Shown here piece by piece: positions 29,885-40,083 of a stretch of DNA of 64,000 bases. Position 1 is the stretch's first letter. Every line of letters starts with the position of its first letter. This DNA comes from Candidatus Thiomargarita nelsonii (GTDB taxonomy: Bacteria; Pseudomonadota; Gammaproteobacteria; Beggiatoales; Beggiatoaceae): positions 1 through 64,000 of the forward strand of contig JSZA02000011.1 of NCBI GenBank assembly GCA_000785145.2, read 5' to 3'. The notes under the pieces were generated by a model. That model ran no database searches. It saw nothing but the letters and a program-made list of their open reading frames with translations, and was not told where the DNA came from. The position numbers and the translations under genes are program-made.

Positions 29885-32446
29885 ATGTTGATAAAAAAAG
29901 GCTGCTTATGGAGCCTGTCGGTAATACTTTGCCTGACGGCTTGTAAAAACGATGAACCAGAACAAAATAAAGTACAGACACAGATAAAAGAGACTGATCG
30001 TCCAAAAGCCTCCCCAGTCAGAACGCAGAGCGAAGAGGGCGACTGTGCTAATTTCGACTTTTCTCCCTATATTCTGCAAAACGGGAAATTAGATTTATCA
30101 ATACAAATGAGAGTATTGCGTGACAAAGCCAAAGTCTATCCCTCGGCGGAGGCACAACAGCCTAACAAAACGCTTTTAGCGTTTAGCACACCTTTGAGAC
30201 ATAAGGAAGAGCTTAGCGACAAGCGGATCAAAGTAGCAACAGAGGGACACGATGAACCATTGGGCTGGGTATCGCTGAATGACTTGCTATGCACCAATAG
30301 ACCGATCATCAATCCCAAAAAAGGACTAGAAAAAAAGTTTTATATCAAAACAGAAATTCAACAGCGTGAGCAAGGAAAGCCATCCGCCTTTATTAACGCC
30401 TATCCAATACCAGCAGAACAATGTTATGATAAATGTCGCCAACTCTCACGTTTTACCATGTATTTTATTGTGGATCAGGAAAAAGACTGGTACTTACTGG
30501 CAGATGACTATCATATAACTCGCCCATTGGTAGGCTGGGTGCGGAAAACAGATGGCTATCTCTGGGATACCGCTTATGGTTTGCGTCCACGAGACGACTT
30601 AGAATATAAAGGCAATGTAGGCGCGGAATGTGTCTATCAGAGTTTGGACAATGCCATCAAAAAGCATCGTTGTATGCCCGTACTGGGTGGCAAAAGCTGG
30701 TATCAAGATGCCGTGCGTATTCCTTTGCTGGACATTGTAGATCGCAATGGACATCACATCCCACCCAAAAACTTTGCCGACAAAAAAGGGGACCAAAAAA
30801 CCTTTTATAAAGTCGCATTAGCGATGCCGGGGATAGGCGTCACAAAAGATTTTAAAATTACACCACAAACACTTGGAGAACCTTCTATTGAAGAGGGTCT
30901 CGCCTCGATGAAATTCATTGATGTATTCTTTTTGATCGACGGAACGGCCACTATGCAGCCAGTCATTGACATGATTCGTGGCAAAAAGGGTGCGCCTGGT
31001 ATCGTGCAAAATATTGCTAACACACTACAAAAGTCCCCAGATTTCAAAGACTCAAAAATTCGCTTTGGATTTCGTGTTTATCGAGATAGTTATGCCGGCC
31101 CAAATAATCTTGGAGAGGGCTTACCATTACGCGCCGAACATTGCGAAGAACTCCCAGAAAACTATCTTAAAAAGAATCGTCAACATTTCCAAGACAAAAT
31201 TGCCAAAGTACAGGCATCAGTCGATGATAAAGGTCAAGACGACTACCCAGAAAACCTATTTGGCGGACTCAAAAAAGTACTAAACCGGGATTTGCGCTCC
31301 TGTGAAAGACATACCAAATTGCTCTTTGTCATCGGAGATCATGGCTATGACAAAAAAATGTTAAACATGAAAAAATTACAACCACACCTCAAAAAGCTGA
31401 AGCAAGGTCGCTTGGTCACATTTTTTATTCAAATGCCCAATAAAGCCAACACGGCAAAAACGCCAGATGCCTATAACAGAGCCTATCAACTCTATTGCAC
31501 TCAAGGCGATAAATTTCTACAAGCCGTATTAAAGGGTAAGAAAAATCGTTCAAAAGACGACTATCTCATCCGCTTGCAAGATAAGGCCGGTTCTTCAAGC
31601 CCAAAGGGCACTCCCTGTGCTCAATGGAAAACTATTCCATTCAATAAACTTGAAAACCACATTTTGAAGGGGATCAGGGGCTTTAGTAAATCTAGCCTAT
31701 TATCAGAACTAGCCGTGGATTTGCGCGGCGGTGCCGCACTGAAAACGCTTATAGAGCAACTACGGCAAAAACATACCGACGTACCTGGCCTGTTTTGGGA
31801 ATTTCTTGAGGAAGGAAATTGCAAAACCCTTGGAAAACAATGCGATGAAAGTGTGTCCGATATCACCTTTGAAGGCTATATTCCAGTCACTGACAATATT
31901 TCCCTAGATGTCTGGATGACTGCTAACCAGCTTTTGGATTTTAAACAAAATCTCCTACAGATTTTTAAAGGGCTTCATACACAAAGTTCATCAAACCAAC
32001 GTGATCAAATAGTGAGTGCAATTGCTGAAAGCTTAAAAATCCGTCTCATGAAGCCTGAGATTGAACCGGATGATACTTACGCGGATTATATTCAACGTAA
32101 AGGGGGATTGCCAGTGTCTAGCAACAGCCTATTGTTGAGCTATAAACCCGAACAATTAGAAAATGAGAACGAAGTGCCTGATTGCGAATTAGATCGTCTA
32201 GCCGTATTAGCGACCAATAAGGAAGAGATGTTGAGTATTATATATGAAGGCAAATACCGTCCCCATTTCAAGACAAAACAGTATCCTAAAAACACCTGTA
32301 CAAAAGCCAGCGAAAACGGTAAGCGGATACCCTTCATTAGCGGTCGTATTAGCAAAAAGCGTTTAGGTGATGATGATAGCTATCACTATGACCATAATAG
32401 AGAAACGAAAACGATCTACTGGGTACCACAGGAGTATCTACCATGA
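29885..32446 (+). CDS. Lipoprotein with SH3-like domains and a vWA domain
   Basis: 853 aa. Lipoprotein signal: SLSVILCLTAC, Cys about residue 20, with Lys next so outer-membrane or cell-surface sorting is possible. Two SH3b-like modules end LGWVSLNDLLC (about 125) and VGWVRKTDGYLW (about 220). The vWA domain starts FIDVFFLIDGTATM (about 350), a DxTxT variant of MIDAS, and runs through IRFGFRVYRD and LLFVIGDHGYD. The C-terminal 350 residues are unassigned. Its stop overlaps the ABC ATPase start (ATGA), so the two are co-translated. Confidence 0.75.
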   Translation: MLIKKGCLWSLSVILCLTACKNDEPEQNKVQTQIKETDRPKASPVRTQSEEGDCANFDFSPYILQNGKLDLSIQMRVLRDKAKVYPSAEAQQPNKTLLAFSTPLRHKEELSDKRIKVATEGHDEPLGWVSLNDLLCTNRPIINPKKGLEKKFYIKTEIQQREQGKPSAFINAYPIPAEQCYDKCRQLSRFTMYFIVDQEKDWYLLADDYHITRPLVGWVRKTDGYLWDTAYGLRPRDDLEYKGNVGAECVYQSLDNAIKKHRCMPVLGGKSWYQDAVRIPLLDIVDRNGHHIPPKNFADKKGDQKTFYKVALAMPGIGVTKDFKITPQTLGEPSIEEGLASMKFIDVFFLIDGTATMQPVIDMIRGKKGAPGIVQNIANTLQKSPDFKDSKIRFGFRVYRDSYAGPNNLGEGLPLRAEHCEELPENYLKKNRQHFQDKIAKVQASVDDKGQDDYPENLFGGLKKVLNRDLRSCERHTKLLFVIGDHGYDKKMLNMKKLQPHLKKLKQGRLVTFFIQMPNKANTAKTPDAYNRAYQLYCTQGDKFLQAVLKGKKNRSKDDYLIRLQDKAGSSSPKGTPCAQWKTIPFNKLENHILKGIRGFSKSSLLSELAVDLRGGAALKTLIEQLRQKHTDVPGLFWEFLEEGNCKTLGKQCDESVSDITFEGYIPVTDNISLDVWMTANQLLDFKQNLLQIFKGLHTQSSSNQRDQIVSAIAESLKIRLMKPEIEPDDTYADYIQRKGGLPVSSNSLLLSYKPEQLENENEVPDCELDRLAVLATNKEEMLSIIYEGKYRPHFKTKQYPKNTCTKASENGKRIPFISGRISKKRLGDDDSYHYDHNRETKTIYWVPQEYLP

Positions 32447-33225
32447 CTACTTGGGGATGTATCATCACAAATGGCAGTGTGAAATGGGAAAATTCGCACA
32501 GCGGCTCTTTTTCTCTCGAAGTGGATATCATATTATCTGCTGAGCAAAGCACTAAAGTGCCAATCATGGGGAGAACAGGCGCCGGAAAAAGTACGCTACT
32601 CAGCTTGATGGCAGGACTGAAATGGCCCACAGCCGGCGAAGTGTTATGGGTGTTTCCAGATCAAGAAATAGTGCAATGGTCACAAGCACAACTGCCATCT
32701 CCTCAAGAACTGATTGAATTACGGCAAAATCGCTTTGGTTTTGCTTTTCAGAACAGTACCCTGCTCCCGCATTTGAATGTGCAAGATAATTTGACCTATC
32801 CACTTGAATTAAAAGGCATATCGACAACAGAGGCGCGTAGCACGGTCAAAGAGACTTTAAACGATATGCTATTAAAACAAGAACAAGCAGAAATTGATAA
32901 ACTATTGCAGCGTTATCCTCACGAAATTTCTGGCGGACAATACCAGCGCGTGGCTTTGGCGCAAGCGGTTGCACATAATCCAAACGTCTTGTTTGCGGAC
33001 GAACCGACGGGCAACCTTGATCTAGAAACCCGTCGTCAGGTCATGAAAGTACTGAATAAATGGCTCACCAAAGAAGGCTGGAAAGGCAAGAGAATGTTAG
33101 TTTGGGTCACCCATCATAATAATGATCCGCAGTTCTATGGGGCAAAAAAATTCTTGAGCGTCAAATACGAAAATGCTCATCAGGCTCGTTGTGAATGGGA
33201 AAATACCAGGGCTGGGCTTATATAA
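32443..33225 (+). CDS. ABC transporter ATPase (LolD/MacB-like)
   Basis: 260 aa. Walker A GRTGAGKSTLL, Q-loop GFAFQNSTLLPHL, signature ISGGQYQRVALAQA, Walker B VLFADEPTGNLD and the H-loop TH are all intact, so it should hydrolyse ATP. The PTGNLD motif is typical of the FtsE/LolD/MacB group, which drives mechanotransmission rather than transport through the membrane. Followed 16 nt later by its permease. Confidence 0.9.
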   Translation: MTTWGCIITNGSVKWENSHSGSFSLEVDIILSAEQSTKVPIMGRTGAGKSTLLSLMAGLKWPTAGEVLWVFPDQEIVQWSQAQLPSPQELIELRQNRFGFAFQNSTLLPHLNVQDNLTYPLELKGISTTEARSTVKETLNDMLLKQEQAEIDKLLQRYPHEISGGQYQRVALAQAVAHNPNVLFADEPTGNLDLETRRQVMKVLNKWLTKEGWKGKRMLVWVTHHNNDPQFYGAKKFLSVKYENAHQARCEWENTRAGLI

Positions 33226-33241
33226 ATGGAGACATTCATCA

Positions 33242-34927
33242 ATGGCAATACATAAAAACGCATGGTGGCAATTAGCACGACGTGAATACCAGTTCAATAA
33301 GATTTTCTTTAGGAATAAATGCCCGGGCGGATGCGATTTTCGCTGGTTGACTTTTCTATTAGCAGGGGTACTCTGCATGGCCTTACTGTTGCTGAGTACG
33401 CAAAAAGGCTTAATGAACCGCTTTGTAGAAACCCTAGTTGGAAAAGTACCTCATTATGGTGTACCTATCTGGGTAGTACCCACAATCGGTCATCGCATCG
33501 ACGCGACTATTTTGAGCGAGATCAACAAAATTGCGCCCGTTTTTCCCTATAGAGACATATATCCTGAAAAGATTCATTTACCCGGACACAGCGAAACACC
33601 AGGACGGGCAGTCCATTCATTCGATCCCCTTTGGAAATTGCCTGCCAACACACAGCCTGATCCTGAGACTTGTTTTCCACGCGCTCTCTCTGAGAGCACA
33701 TTACCCTTGGAAGTGACACTGAACAAGTCTTGGTTTAAAAAACATTTTGACTACCCAGCCTATCGGAAAGCATTAGAAAGCAGATTACCGCCCCCTTGTC
33801 TGAACGAGACAAATCTCCAATCATTGCTGTGGTTAGAGCTTGATCTGAGAGAGCCTGAATTAGTACCCTTTAAAATACGTTGGGTTGAGCAGATACCGGC
33901 CATGGAAAATCTCGCTTTTTTATTTCCGATGACGACATATCATATTATATGGGTCAGCAAAGACCTCATAAAACTACGTTATTACCCAGAAATGCAGGGG
34001 CAAGATGATGTGCGTGTTAAAGAGATTTTTGTCCCTGAAGAGTATTTAGGGCAAAAAGAATTACAAGGATTTATTGCCTGCACCAAGGCGACTCAACGGG
34101 ATGACGTGATTCAATTTCCCAAATATTTGCCCGTGTATTGGATACAAGCCTGTGCCAACGAACTACCCATAACCCAAGACTGGCATAAGGAGGTGCATAA
34201 TGGAGACAAGATTCACCACGAGCGCCCTTGGGCTTTATCCTTGCCCTGTCATCGTTTGAATGCGCTTTACAAAAGAATGCTCAACCAAACATGTGTTGAA
34301 GGCAATGTTCCCTTAAACCTGTTAAGGGATGACTTTAGAGTCTCTCGCGCCTTAGTCTATGCAAGGGACTATACCTATCTCTCTGAGATCAAAGACAAAC
34401 TGTTGGCGTTGGAGGAGAATGGAAAATCGGTATTATATCTCCATGAAATATATAAAAAATCCATTGATAGATTTGATTTTCTGGCCGAAAGCCTAGAAGC
34501 GTTGCGATGGCCTTATGGCGCGATTTTCGGTATTTTTCTACTCTTAATACTGTGGATCAATATTGGCACCCTCATTGATCATCGACGGCATCGCTATGGG
34601 ATACTTTTAGCTAAAGGAATGCCCAGCCATCAAATCTATTTAATGGTATTTTTCCAAATGTTTTTGGTGACATTGGTGGGCATTGTTGTAGCATTATTGG
34701 TTTTCTTAGGAATCAAGTTTGCCATTAATTCTTGGATTTTCGCTGAAATTGTAGAAACGCACCGGGATAACTTAGATATTATTGGAACACTTGACCTACT
34801 CCCCTTCGATTGGCTTTATCTATTAGTTTGGTCTGTAGGTATTTTAGTCACGATGGGGATAGCCGCACTACATCTCCGCCTTATGCCACTGCGGCGCGAT
34901 ACTGCCCCTTGGGAACTTTTGCAGTGA
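33242..34927 (+). CDS. FtsX/MacB-like ABC permease
   Basis: 561 aa from ATG 33242 (upstream TGGAGAC). One N-terminal membrane helix (WLTFLLAGVLCMALLLL, about 37-55), a periplasmic domain of about 370 residues with several Cys, and three C-terminal helices (about 440-545: YGAIFGIFLLLILWINIG, MVFFQMFLVTLVGIVVALLVFL, LYLLVWSVGILVTMGIA). YGILLAKGMPSHQI is the coupling-helix region that contacts the ATPase. This is MacB/LolE topology. The vWA lipoprotein beside it is the likely partner or cargo. Confidence 0.82.
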   Translation: MAIHKNAWWQLARREYQFNKIFFRNKCPGGCDFRWLTFLLAGVLCMALLLLSTQKGLMNRFVETLVGKVPHYGVPIWVVPTIGHRIDATILSEINKIAPVFPYRDIYPEKIHLPGHSETPGRAVHSFDPLWKLPANTQPDPETCFPRALSESTLPLEVTLNKSWFKKHFDYPAYRKALESRLPPPCLNETNLQSLLWLELDLREPELVPFKIRWVEQIPAMENLAFLFPMTTYHIIWVSKDLIKLRYYPEMQGQDDVRVKEIFVPEEYLGQKELQGFIACTKATQRDDVIQFPKYLPVYWIQACANELPITQDWHKEVHNGDKIHHERPWALSLPCHRLNALYKRMLNQTCVEGNVPLNLLRDDFRVSRALVYARDYTYLSEIKDKLLALEENGKSVLYLHEIYKKSIDRFDFLAESLEALRWPYGAIFGIFLLLILWINIGTLIDHRRHRYGILLAKGMPSHQIYLMVFFQMFLVTLVGIVVALLVFLGIKFAINSWIFAEIVETHRDNLDIIGTLDLLPFDWLYLLVWSVGILVTMGIAALHLRLMPLRRDTAPWELLQ

Positions 34928-34977
34928 GTTCTTCTTGGGAAGGGGAGTGTTATTTGATTTTTTAAAGGATAAACAAA

Positions 34978-36717
34978 ATGCAATATCCCTTAACTGAAAA
35001 AATAGGCCAACCAGAATTGCTGGTGGGTCGTGAAAAAGAATTTCGTCAATTTCAAAAATGGTTGGACAAAATACCTGACAAATTGTCCAAATCCCGCGTC
35101 ATCCTAGCCCGTCGAAAAAGCGGAAAAACGGTGTTTGTGCAACGAATTTTCAACCAATTGTGGAATGAAAATGGGTTGACTATTCCCTTTTTTTTTGATG
35201 TGGCTGATACTAAAATTTGGTATCCGACGGCAGCAATTGATTACTACTGTGCTTTTGCGTCACAGTATATTTCCTTTTTGGAAAGGGATGAAAAATTGGT
35301 TAACAAACGACTTTCTCTTGAAGATATCAGGAAATATGGGAAGGCAAATGCCATTGGCGAGTTTGTAGATGATGTTGATTTCCTGCTTCAAAATAAAGAG
35401 GTCGGTGGCTGCCATGATTTAATGTGGAAAACAGCCTGCTCAGCTCCACATCGCTTTGCCGATTTTTATGAAAAGCGGTTTTTGGTCATAATAGATGAAT
35501 TTCAAAATTTAACTCGGTATGTTTATCCCGATCCACTTTATCAAACAGCGCCGATTGAAACGCTGGCGGGCAGTTTTCACTCCCTTTCTGAGTCAAAAAT
35601 TGCGCCTATGCTTGTCACCGGCTCTTATGTAGGCTGGCTGCTTTTGGTGATTCGTCAATATTTAGAGGCGGGACGACTCAAGCAAATACGCTTTTCCCCC
35701 TACCTCACTCAAGAGGAAGGTTTACAAGCCGTTTATAAATATGCCCAATTTTACAATGAACCAATTACTAACGAAACAGCGGTTCAAATTAACGAATTGT
35801 GCATGTCCGATCCTTTTTTCATTTCATGTGTGATTCAAAATGAACTGGAAAATAAAGACTTAACCAGCAGTTCAGGGGTCATCGAACGGGTGAATTATGA
35901 GATTTCGGACAGACGCTCTGAAATGTCAGAAACTTGGAATGAGTACCTTCAATTGACCTTGAAACGGATCAATGATAGACATGCCAAAAACATGCTGTTA
36001 CATCTGTCAAAACATGCCTACCGTTATTGGACGCCGCGTGATCTAAAGGCGGCATTGTCTTTGCCCTTGGATATTAATCAAATTCAAGATAAATTGCTCA
36101 TTTTGTCGGAAGCGGACATGATTGAACAAGGCGTAGCGGATATTGATTTTAGAGGTTTACAGGATGGCACGCTCAATTTGATTTTGCGAAACCGTTTTGA
36201 AAAAGAAATCACGGAGAGCAAAAGCGGGCCCAACTTGAAACTGGAGTTTGAGAAAAAAATTGAAACTTTGACGGCGAAAAACCAACAATTACAAGGGCAA
36301 CTTAATCATCTGTCAGGCAAAATGGCGGAGCATTTATTAGCCACCGCTTTTAGGAGCCGAAAACGCTTTGCTTTGTCCGATTTTTTTCAGGAGGTGATTG
36401 ATACAACCCGCTTGAATATTATTGAGGTGAAAGAAGGCGTTTTTATTCAGCGTTCAGATGGTAAAAAAATGGAAATTGATGTGGTTGCTCAATCAAGTTG
36501 TGGGCGTGTGGTTTTGATTGAAGTCAAGAAAAGACAAGCCAAAACGGGGCAGACAATCGTTGAGGATTTTCAAGAAAAGGTAGAAGTTTATAAAAAGCAA
36601 TTTCCCGAACAAAAGATTTTGCCAGCCTTTTTATCATTAGGCGGGTTTACTGAGGACGCACGGCACGTATGTCAAACGCATGAAATTGGATGGGCAGAGA
36701 CAATTCGGCATTATTAA
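34978..36717 (+). CDS. ATPase with coiled coil and C-terminal PD-(D/E)XK domain
   Basis: 579 aa. VGREKEFRQFQKWL opening and Walker A ARRKSGKTV (about residue 44), Walker B FLVIIDEFQN (about 172). A coiled coil (about 415-445) precedes a nuclease-like end with MEIDVVAQ...VVLIEVKKRQ (about 497-520; D...ExK). It fits archaeal-type ATPases fused to restriction-like nucleases. It starts 50 nt after the ABC permease and could be read from the same transcript, but it is probably a separate accessory gene. Confidence 0.75.
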   Translation: MQYPLTEKIGQPELLVGREKEFRQFQKWLDKIPDKLSKSRVILARRKSGKTVFVQRIFNQLWNENGLTIPFFFDVADTKIWYPTAAIDYYCAFASQYISFLERDEKLVNKRLSLEDIRKYGKANAIGEFVDDVDFLLQNKEVGGCHDLMWKTACSAPHRFADFYEKRFLVIIDEFQNLTRYVYPDPLYQTAPIETLAGSFHSLSESKIAPMLVTGSYVGWLLLVIRQYLEAGRLKQIRFSPYLTQEEGLQAVYKYAQFYNEPITNETAVQINELCMSDPFFISCVIQNELENKDLTSSSGVIERVNYEISDRRSEMSETWNEYLQLTLKRINDRHAKNMLLHLSKHAYRYWTPRDLKAALSLPLDINQIQDKLLILSEADMIEQGVADIDFRGLQDGTLNLILRNRFEKEITESKSGPNLKLEFEKKIETLTAKNQQLQGQLNHLSGKMAEHLLATAFRSRKRFALSDFFQEVIDTTRLNIIEVKEGVFIQRSDGKKMEIDVVAQSSCGRVVLIEVKKRQAKTGQTIVEDFQEKVEVYKKQFPEQKILPAFLSLGGFTEDARHVCQTHEIGWAETIRHY

Positions 36718-36728
36718 GTCTCGATTTT

Positions 36729-36753
36729 GGAGTCCAAAGCTTTAGCTTTGGAC
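36729..36753. repeat. GGAGTCCAAAGC palindrome
   Basis: GGAGTCCAAAGCTTTAGCTT dyad between two convergent genes, so it may serve as a bidirectional terminator. Confidence 0.75.
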
Positions 36754-36763
36754 ACCTCGCTCC

Positions 36764-37846
36764 CTATTTTTCAAACAAGCTAACAAACTCCTCATACCCC
36801 GCCTCAGCCAACTTTTCCTTTGGAATAAATCGCAATGAGGCAGAATTGAGGCAATAACGCAGTCCCGTAGAGGGTGGACCATCTGGAAATACATGGCCTA
36901 GATGAGAATCAGCAGATTTGCTACGCACCTCAATACGCGGGCTAAAGAGCTTAAAATCTTTACGCTCGACAATATGATCCTCATTCAAAGGTTTGCTAAA
37001 ACTCGGCCAACCGGTTCCTGAATCATATTTATCCAAAGACGAAAACAATGGCTCTCCGGTGACAATATCCACATAGATACCTTCCCCTTTATTATCCCAG
37101 TATTCGTTTTCAAACGGCTTCTCAGTCCCCTCATTCTGTGTCACATCATATTGCAGTTCTGTGAGTTGCTGCCGTAAAACATCATCCGATGGCTTTTCGT
37201 AGGCGGTTTTTGAGAGATCATCGCCCCAAGTTTTTTCCAAAAATTCATCTCGCCCTGAATTGTGGCGATAGAATTTATAGCGAAGAGGATTCTTTTTATG
37301 GTAATCCTGATGATAATCCTCTGCGGGATAAAATTGTTCAAACGGCTTTATTTCCGTCGCTATGGGACGATCAAAACGCCCTGAAGCATCCAAAGCAGCG
37401 CGTGATTTTTCCGCAATTTCCCTTTGTGTCTCATCATGGAAAAAAATGACAGGACGGTATTGCTCGCCCCTGTCCGCAAACTGGCCCCCATTATCCGTAG
37501 GATTAATCTGCCGCCAAAAGGATTCGACCAACGCCTCATAAGTGATCACACTTGGATCGTAGTAAACCTGAACCACTTCCACATGCCCTGTTCCACCAGA
37601 GGAGACTTGTTCGTAGGTGGGGTTTTTCAGATGACCACCCGTATAACCTGAGATCACTTCATGTACGCCCGTTAGTTTCTCAAACCCCGATTCGACACAC
37701 CAAAAACAACCGCCGGCAAAGGTGGCCAGTTCATTATTATTTGTATTCATATTTAAACTCCTTTGCAATTGTAAAGTTTTTTCATTAGTGTCTTGGCTGC
37801 ATCCGAGAACCAAAGCGCACACGACACTTATCAGAAAATTTTTCAT
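36764..37846 (-). CDS. msrAB: Lipoprotein peptide methionine sulfoxide reductase MsrAB
   Basis: 360 aa. Lipobox LVLGC near residue 16. MsrA domain: [13 protein letters not shown] with the catalytic Cys, GYTGG and YHQDYH. MsrB domain: [18 protein letters not shown] and the catalytic Cys of [11 protein letters not shown]. It reduces both S and R forms of oxidised methionine in envelope proteins. Only one CxxC-like pair is seen in MsrB, so zinc binding may be absent. Monocistronic. Confidence 0.95.
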   Translation of the reverse strand: MKNFLISVVCALVLGCSQDTNEKTLQLQRSLNMNTNNNELATFAGGCFWCVESGFEKLTGVHEVISGYTGGHLKNPTYEQVSSGGTGHVEVVQVYYDPSVITYEALVESFWRQINPTDNGGQFADRGEQYRPVIFFHDETQREIAEKSRAALDASGRFDRPIATEIKPFEQFYPAEDYHQDYHKKNPLRYKFYRHNSGRDEFLEKTWGDDLSKTAYEKPSDDVLRQQLTELQYDVTQNEGTEKPFENEYWDNKGEGIYVDIVTGEPLFSSLDKYDSGTGWPSFSKPLNEDHIVERKDFKLFSPRIEVRSKSADSHLGHVFPDGPPSTGLRYCLNSASLRFIPKEKLAEAGYEEFVSLFEK

Positions 37847-37920
37847 AATTGTTTTCCTATTCTCCAGACCGCGACGAATGGGAGCGAGAATCGGATTAAG
37901 TACTGAACCAATCGGAGATT

Positions 37921-37952
37921 TTGGAGTCCAAAGCTAAAGCTTTGGACTCCAA
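37921..37952. repeat. TTGGAGTCCAAAGC palindrome
   Basis: Perfect dyad upstream of msrAB; same family as 18181. Confidence 0.8.
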
Positions 37953-38081
37953 AATACATTAAAATTCATTATTCTGTACTTAATAGCTGCGTTTTTGCCC
38001 GTTATTATTTCCTAAAAGCGTTGTCTGAAATCTTCCGCAATCGCAGCTAGGCCATTCATCAAGTCTATATTGTGTGCTTGG

Positions 38082-38333
38082 TTATGTGCATATATAACGA
38101 GGCAACTTACCTTGAGCGGCTTCTTTAAGAATACGTTTAGACGCATCCACCGCGTCGTCCAGTTTTTCTGTTGTCATTAGCAGTTGATCGCTACCTTGGC
38201 GTGTTTTTTTCACCGCAGACAGGCGGATAATCGGCTCACCCAATCGGGTAATTATTATATTTTCTCCCGCTTCCACCCGACTGACAATTTGATTTAAATG
38301 CGATTCAAATTCAGTCACATTGATATTCAACAT
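38082..38333 (-). CDS. Phd/YefM-type antitoxin, orphan
   Basis: 83 aa from MLNINVTEFESHL (ATG ending at 38333). RVEAGENIIITRLGEPIIRL is the Phd/YefM core. Such antitoxins repress their own operon and block a PIN, Doc or RelE toxin. No toxin gene follows within the gap to 37952; the downstream 100 bases hold no frame, so the toxin is lost. Confidence 0.85.
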   Translation of the reverse strand: MLNINVTEFESHLNQIVSRVEAGENIIITRLGEPIIRLSAVKKTRQGSDQLLMTTEKLDDAVDASKRILKEAAQGKLPRYICT

Positions 38334-38529
38334 AATTATCTGCTCCTTGCCAAATACCACTCGTTTGTTTTAACGAGTGAAACCCAAGCGGAATGTCATT
38401 TGGCAATTTGAAAGTCACTGTTCGATCCTTTTGTAATTCAAAATTATAAATCATTGTACGCAAGAAAAATCCGTTGCTCCTAAACATATGAGGTTTTTGG
38501 ACAACACATCCACTACAGTGGGTTTCGCG

Positions 38530-38649
38530 TGGGGTGGTGAAAAAGAGGTTATAATGGCCATTTAAATGTGATCAGTTTTTATTCCTACTTTAAAAAATAA
38601 AACTAGGATCAAGTTTTAACAAGCAAAACACCTCTTTTTCACCACCCCA
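38530..38649. repeat. Left bracketing unit, 120 bp
   Basis: Outer and inner ends are inverted copies (GGTGGTGAAAAAGAGG / CCTCTTTTTCACCACC). The middle has a TTTTTATTCCTA / ATAAAACTAGGATC dyad. Confidence 0.85.
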
Positions 38650-38901
38650 GGCTCATCCTCATTGGTTAGAGATGCTTGGCTTTACCCGATTTAAAAAGTA
38701 GGGTTCTTTCGCTTAGTTTTCTCTCTCGCCAACACTGCGTTTTTATTTTTGCCTCTGTTTGGAGGAGGGCATCCTTTTGTCTGTGATTTTTGAGTGTAAC
38801 CCTAAATGGGGGTTTTTGAACCATGCCCAAAATTCCGAAAAATTTTTTTTCACACACACATTAACCGCCCGTAGCCCAAACCCGTAGCATCGGGTGGCTC
38901 T

Positions 38902-39309
38902 ATGAATAACATTTTGGCTGGCAAACTCAAACCCGTTGTGTGGAGCCCCGGCTCAGAATCATGGATCAAGCAATTCAATGCAAAAACCTCCCTGATAAGC
39001 CAAACGTGCCAACAATCGATCTACTCTCCGCTTGGAATAGCGATGTTTCGCCCTATGGCAGAAGCACTAGGTTGGCCAAACCAACCCATAGGTTGGAAAA
39101 CCATTGTAGCACTCGCCAAAGACGGTTGGAAATCTTATGGTCACCCAGAATGGGGATCATTTAAATTTGGGCACGCACATCCCCAATATTCCAATTCGGG
39201 GCTACTCAGCATGACTTCCTTTATTTACGGAATCGCAAAAAAAACGGACACTTTGAAACCAGCAGAAGTGTACACCGCTAAAGTACCAGCAATCACTCCC
39301 CCTGCATGA
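38902..39309 (+). pseudogene. Fragment of a periplasmic substrate-binding/vWA-type protein
   Basis: 135 codons. ILAGKLKPVVWSPGSESWIKQFN and GHAHPQYSNSGLLSM match the middle of bacterial extracellular solute-binding proteins that often carry a C-terminal vWA domain. There is no signal peptide, and both ends of the normal protein are missing. It is cargo of the composite element, cut off where the minus-strand operon begins. Confidence 0.6.
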
Positions 39310-39628
39310 ATAATGATTCTCCAGTTTCTCTATCTACTACCACGGCATTTCTACCCCCAGGAATCGGAAACTCACTCTTCCACTCAAACCATATGATCCA
39401 CTTTTTGGGATCTGCAGCATAAGGCTCAATGGAGGCTTCATAGTTAGATGCCGACTGCCGGAATTTTTCGAGTTCCTTTTGAGCAATCTCTAATGCTTTT
39501 TCTTTATCAATCATCAGCGTATTACCTTTCTCTTCATTATAGGTGCTACAAGCACTAAGTGAGTGGCATACCAGACATACACAGATTGTGGCCCACACAG
39601 CGTGGTGCAGGTACGTTTTCAGGTGCAT
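39293..39628 (-). CDS. Small lipoprotein, putative immunity protein
   Basis: 111 aa. Signal peptide with lipobox LSAC (Cys about 27). The mature part has KEKALEIAQKELEKF and WIIWFEWKSEFPIPGGRNAVVVDRETG, resembling NTF2- or PepSY-like immunity folds. It overlaps the 3' end of the HEEQH gene by 10 nt, as immunity genes often do behind toxins. A periplasmic place would protect against a secreted peptidase. Function inferred from position. Confidence 0.5.
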   Translation of the reverse strand: MHLKTYLHHAVWATICVCLVCHSLSACSTYNEEKGNTLMIDKEKALEIAQKELEKFRQSASNYEASIEPYAADPKKWIIWFEWKSEFPIPGGRNAVVVDRETGESLFMQGE

Positions 39629-40071
39629 GAATTGCTGCCCAACTGTGCATCATCACGCACTATAGCTCGTTGAATTAAGGGTCTGTCAGCAGCAGAAGCG
39701 GTCGCCAGTAAAGTTTGACGGCAACTTTTTCCAACTTGGTAAGCACGGCATTCGGACTGCCGCAGAAACTCAGCATAACCATCACCACCGACGGGAAGAT
39801 GACCATTGGTCACACCGACGCAAAGATCTGGACCATAGCGCGTCTCCCAGTCTCGTTTATGCTGTTCCTCATGTCTTTGAGTGCATTCCCGATCAGGGCC
39901 GGAATTGTTATTCTGTACTACTAGTCGGCCACCTTGGCATTTAATGGTGTTGGCACTAGTACCTACGGCAACAGGCGTTCCAGTAACTATCCTGCATGTT
40001 GCCCTTGGGTCAGTGGCACTTGTAGGTCCATCGCCGGAAGCTGGATCACATGGTCTTTGTCGATTCGTCAT
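39619..40071 (-). CDS. Putative zinc metallopeptidase toxin (HExxH)
   Basis: 150 aa, no signal. The motif CTQRHEEQHKRDW (about residues 63-75) carries HEEQH, an HExxH zinc site, followed by RYGPDLCVG and FLRQSECRAYQVGKSC, a layout seen in C-terminal toxin domains of RHS/T6SS-type effectors. About eight Cys suggest disulfides outside the cytoplasm. Its own N-terminus is Asp/Pro/Ser-rich, like the trimmed end of a larger effector. Middle gene of three on the minus strand. Confidence 0.55.
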   Translation of the reverse strand: MTNRQRPCDPASGDGPTSATDPRATCRIVTGTPVAVGTSANTIKCQGGRLVVQNNNSGPDRECTQRHEEQHKRDWETRYGPDLCVGVTNGHLPVGGDGYAEFLRQSECRAYQVGKSCRQTLLATASAADRPLIQRAIVRDDAQLGSNSCT

Positions 40072-40083
40072 GATTACTCCTAT

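Noticed and set aside
38666..38857. 63-codon minus-strand frame in the composite element
   Set aside because: Low-complexity charged sequence with no start signal; looks accidental.
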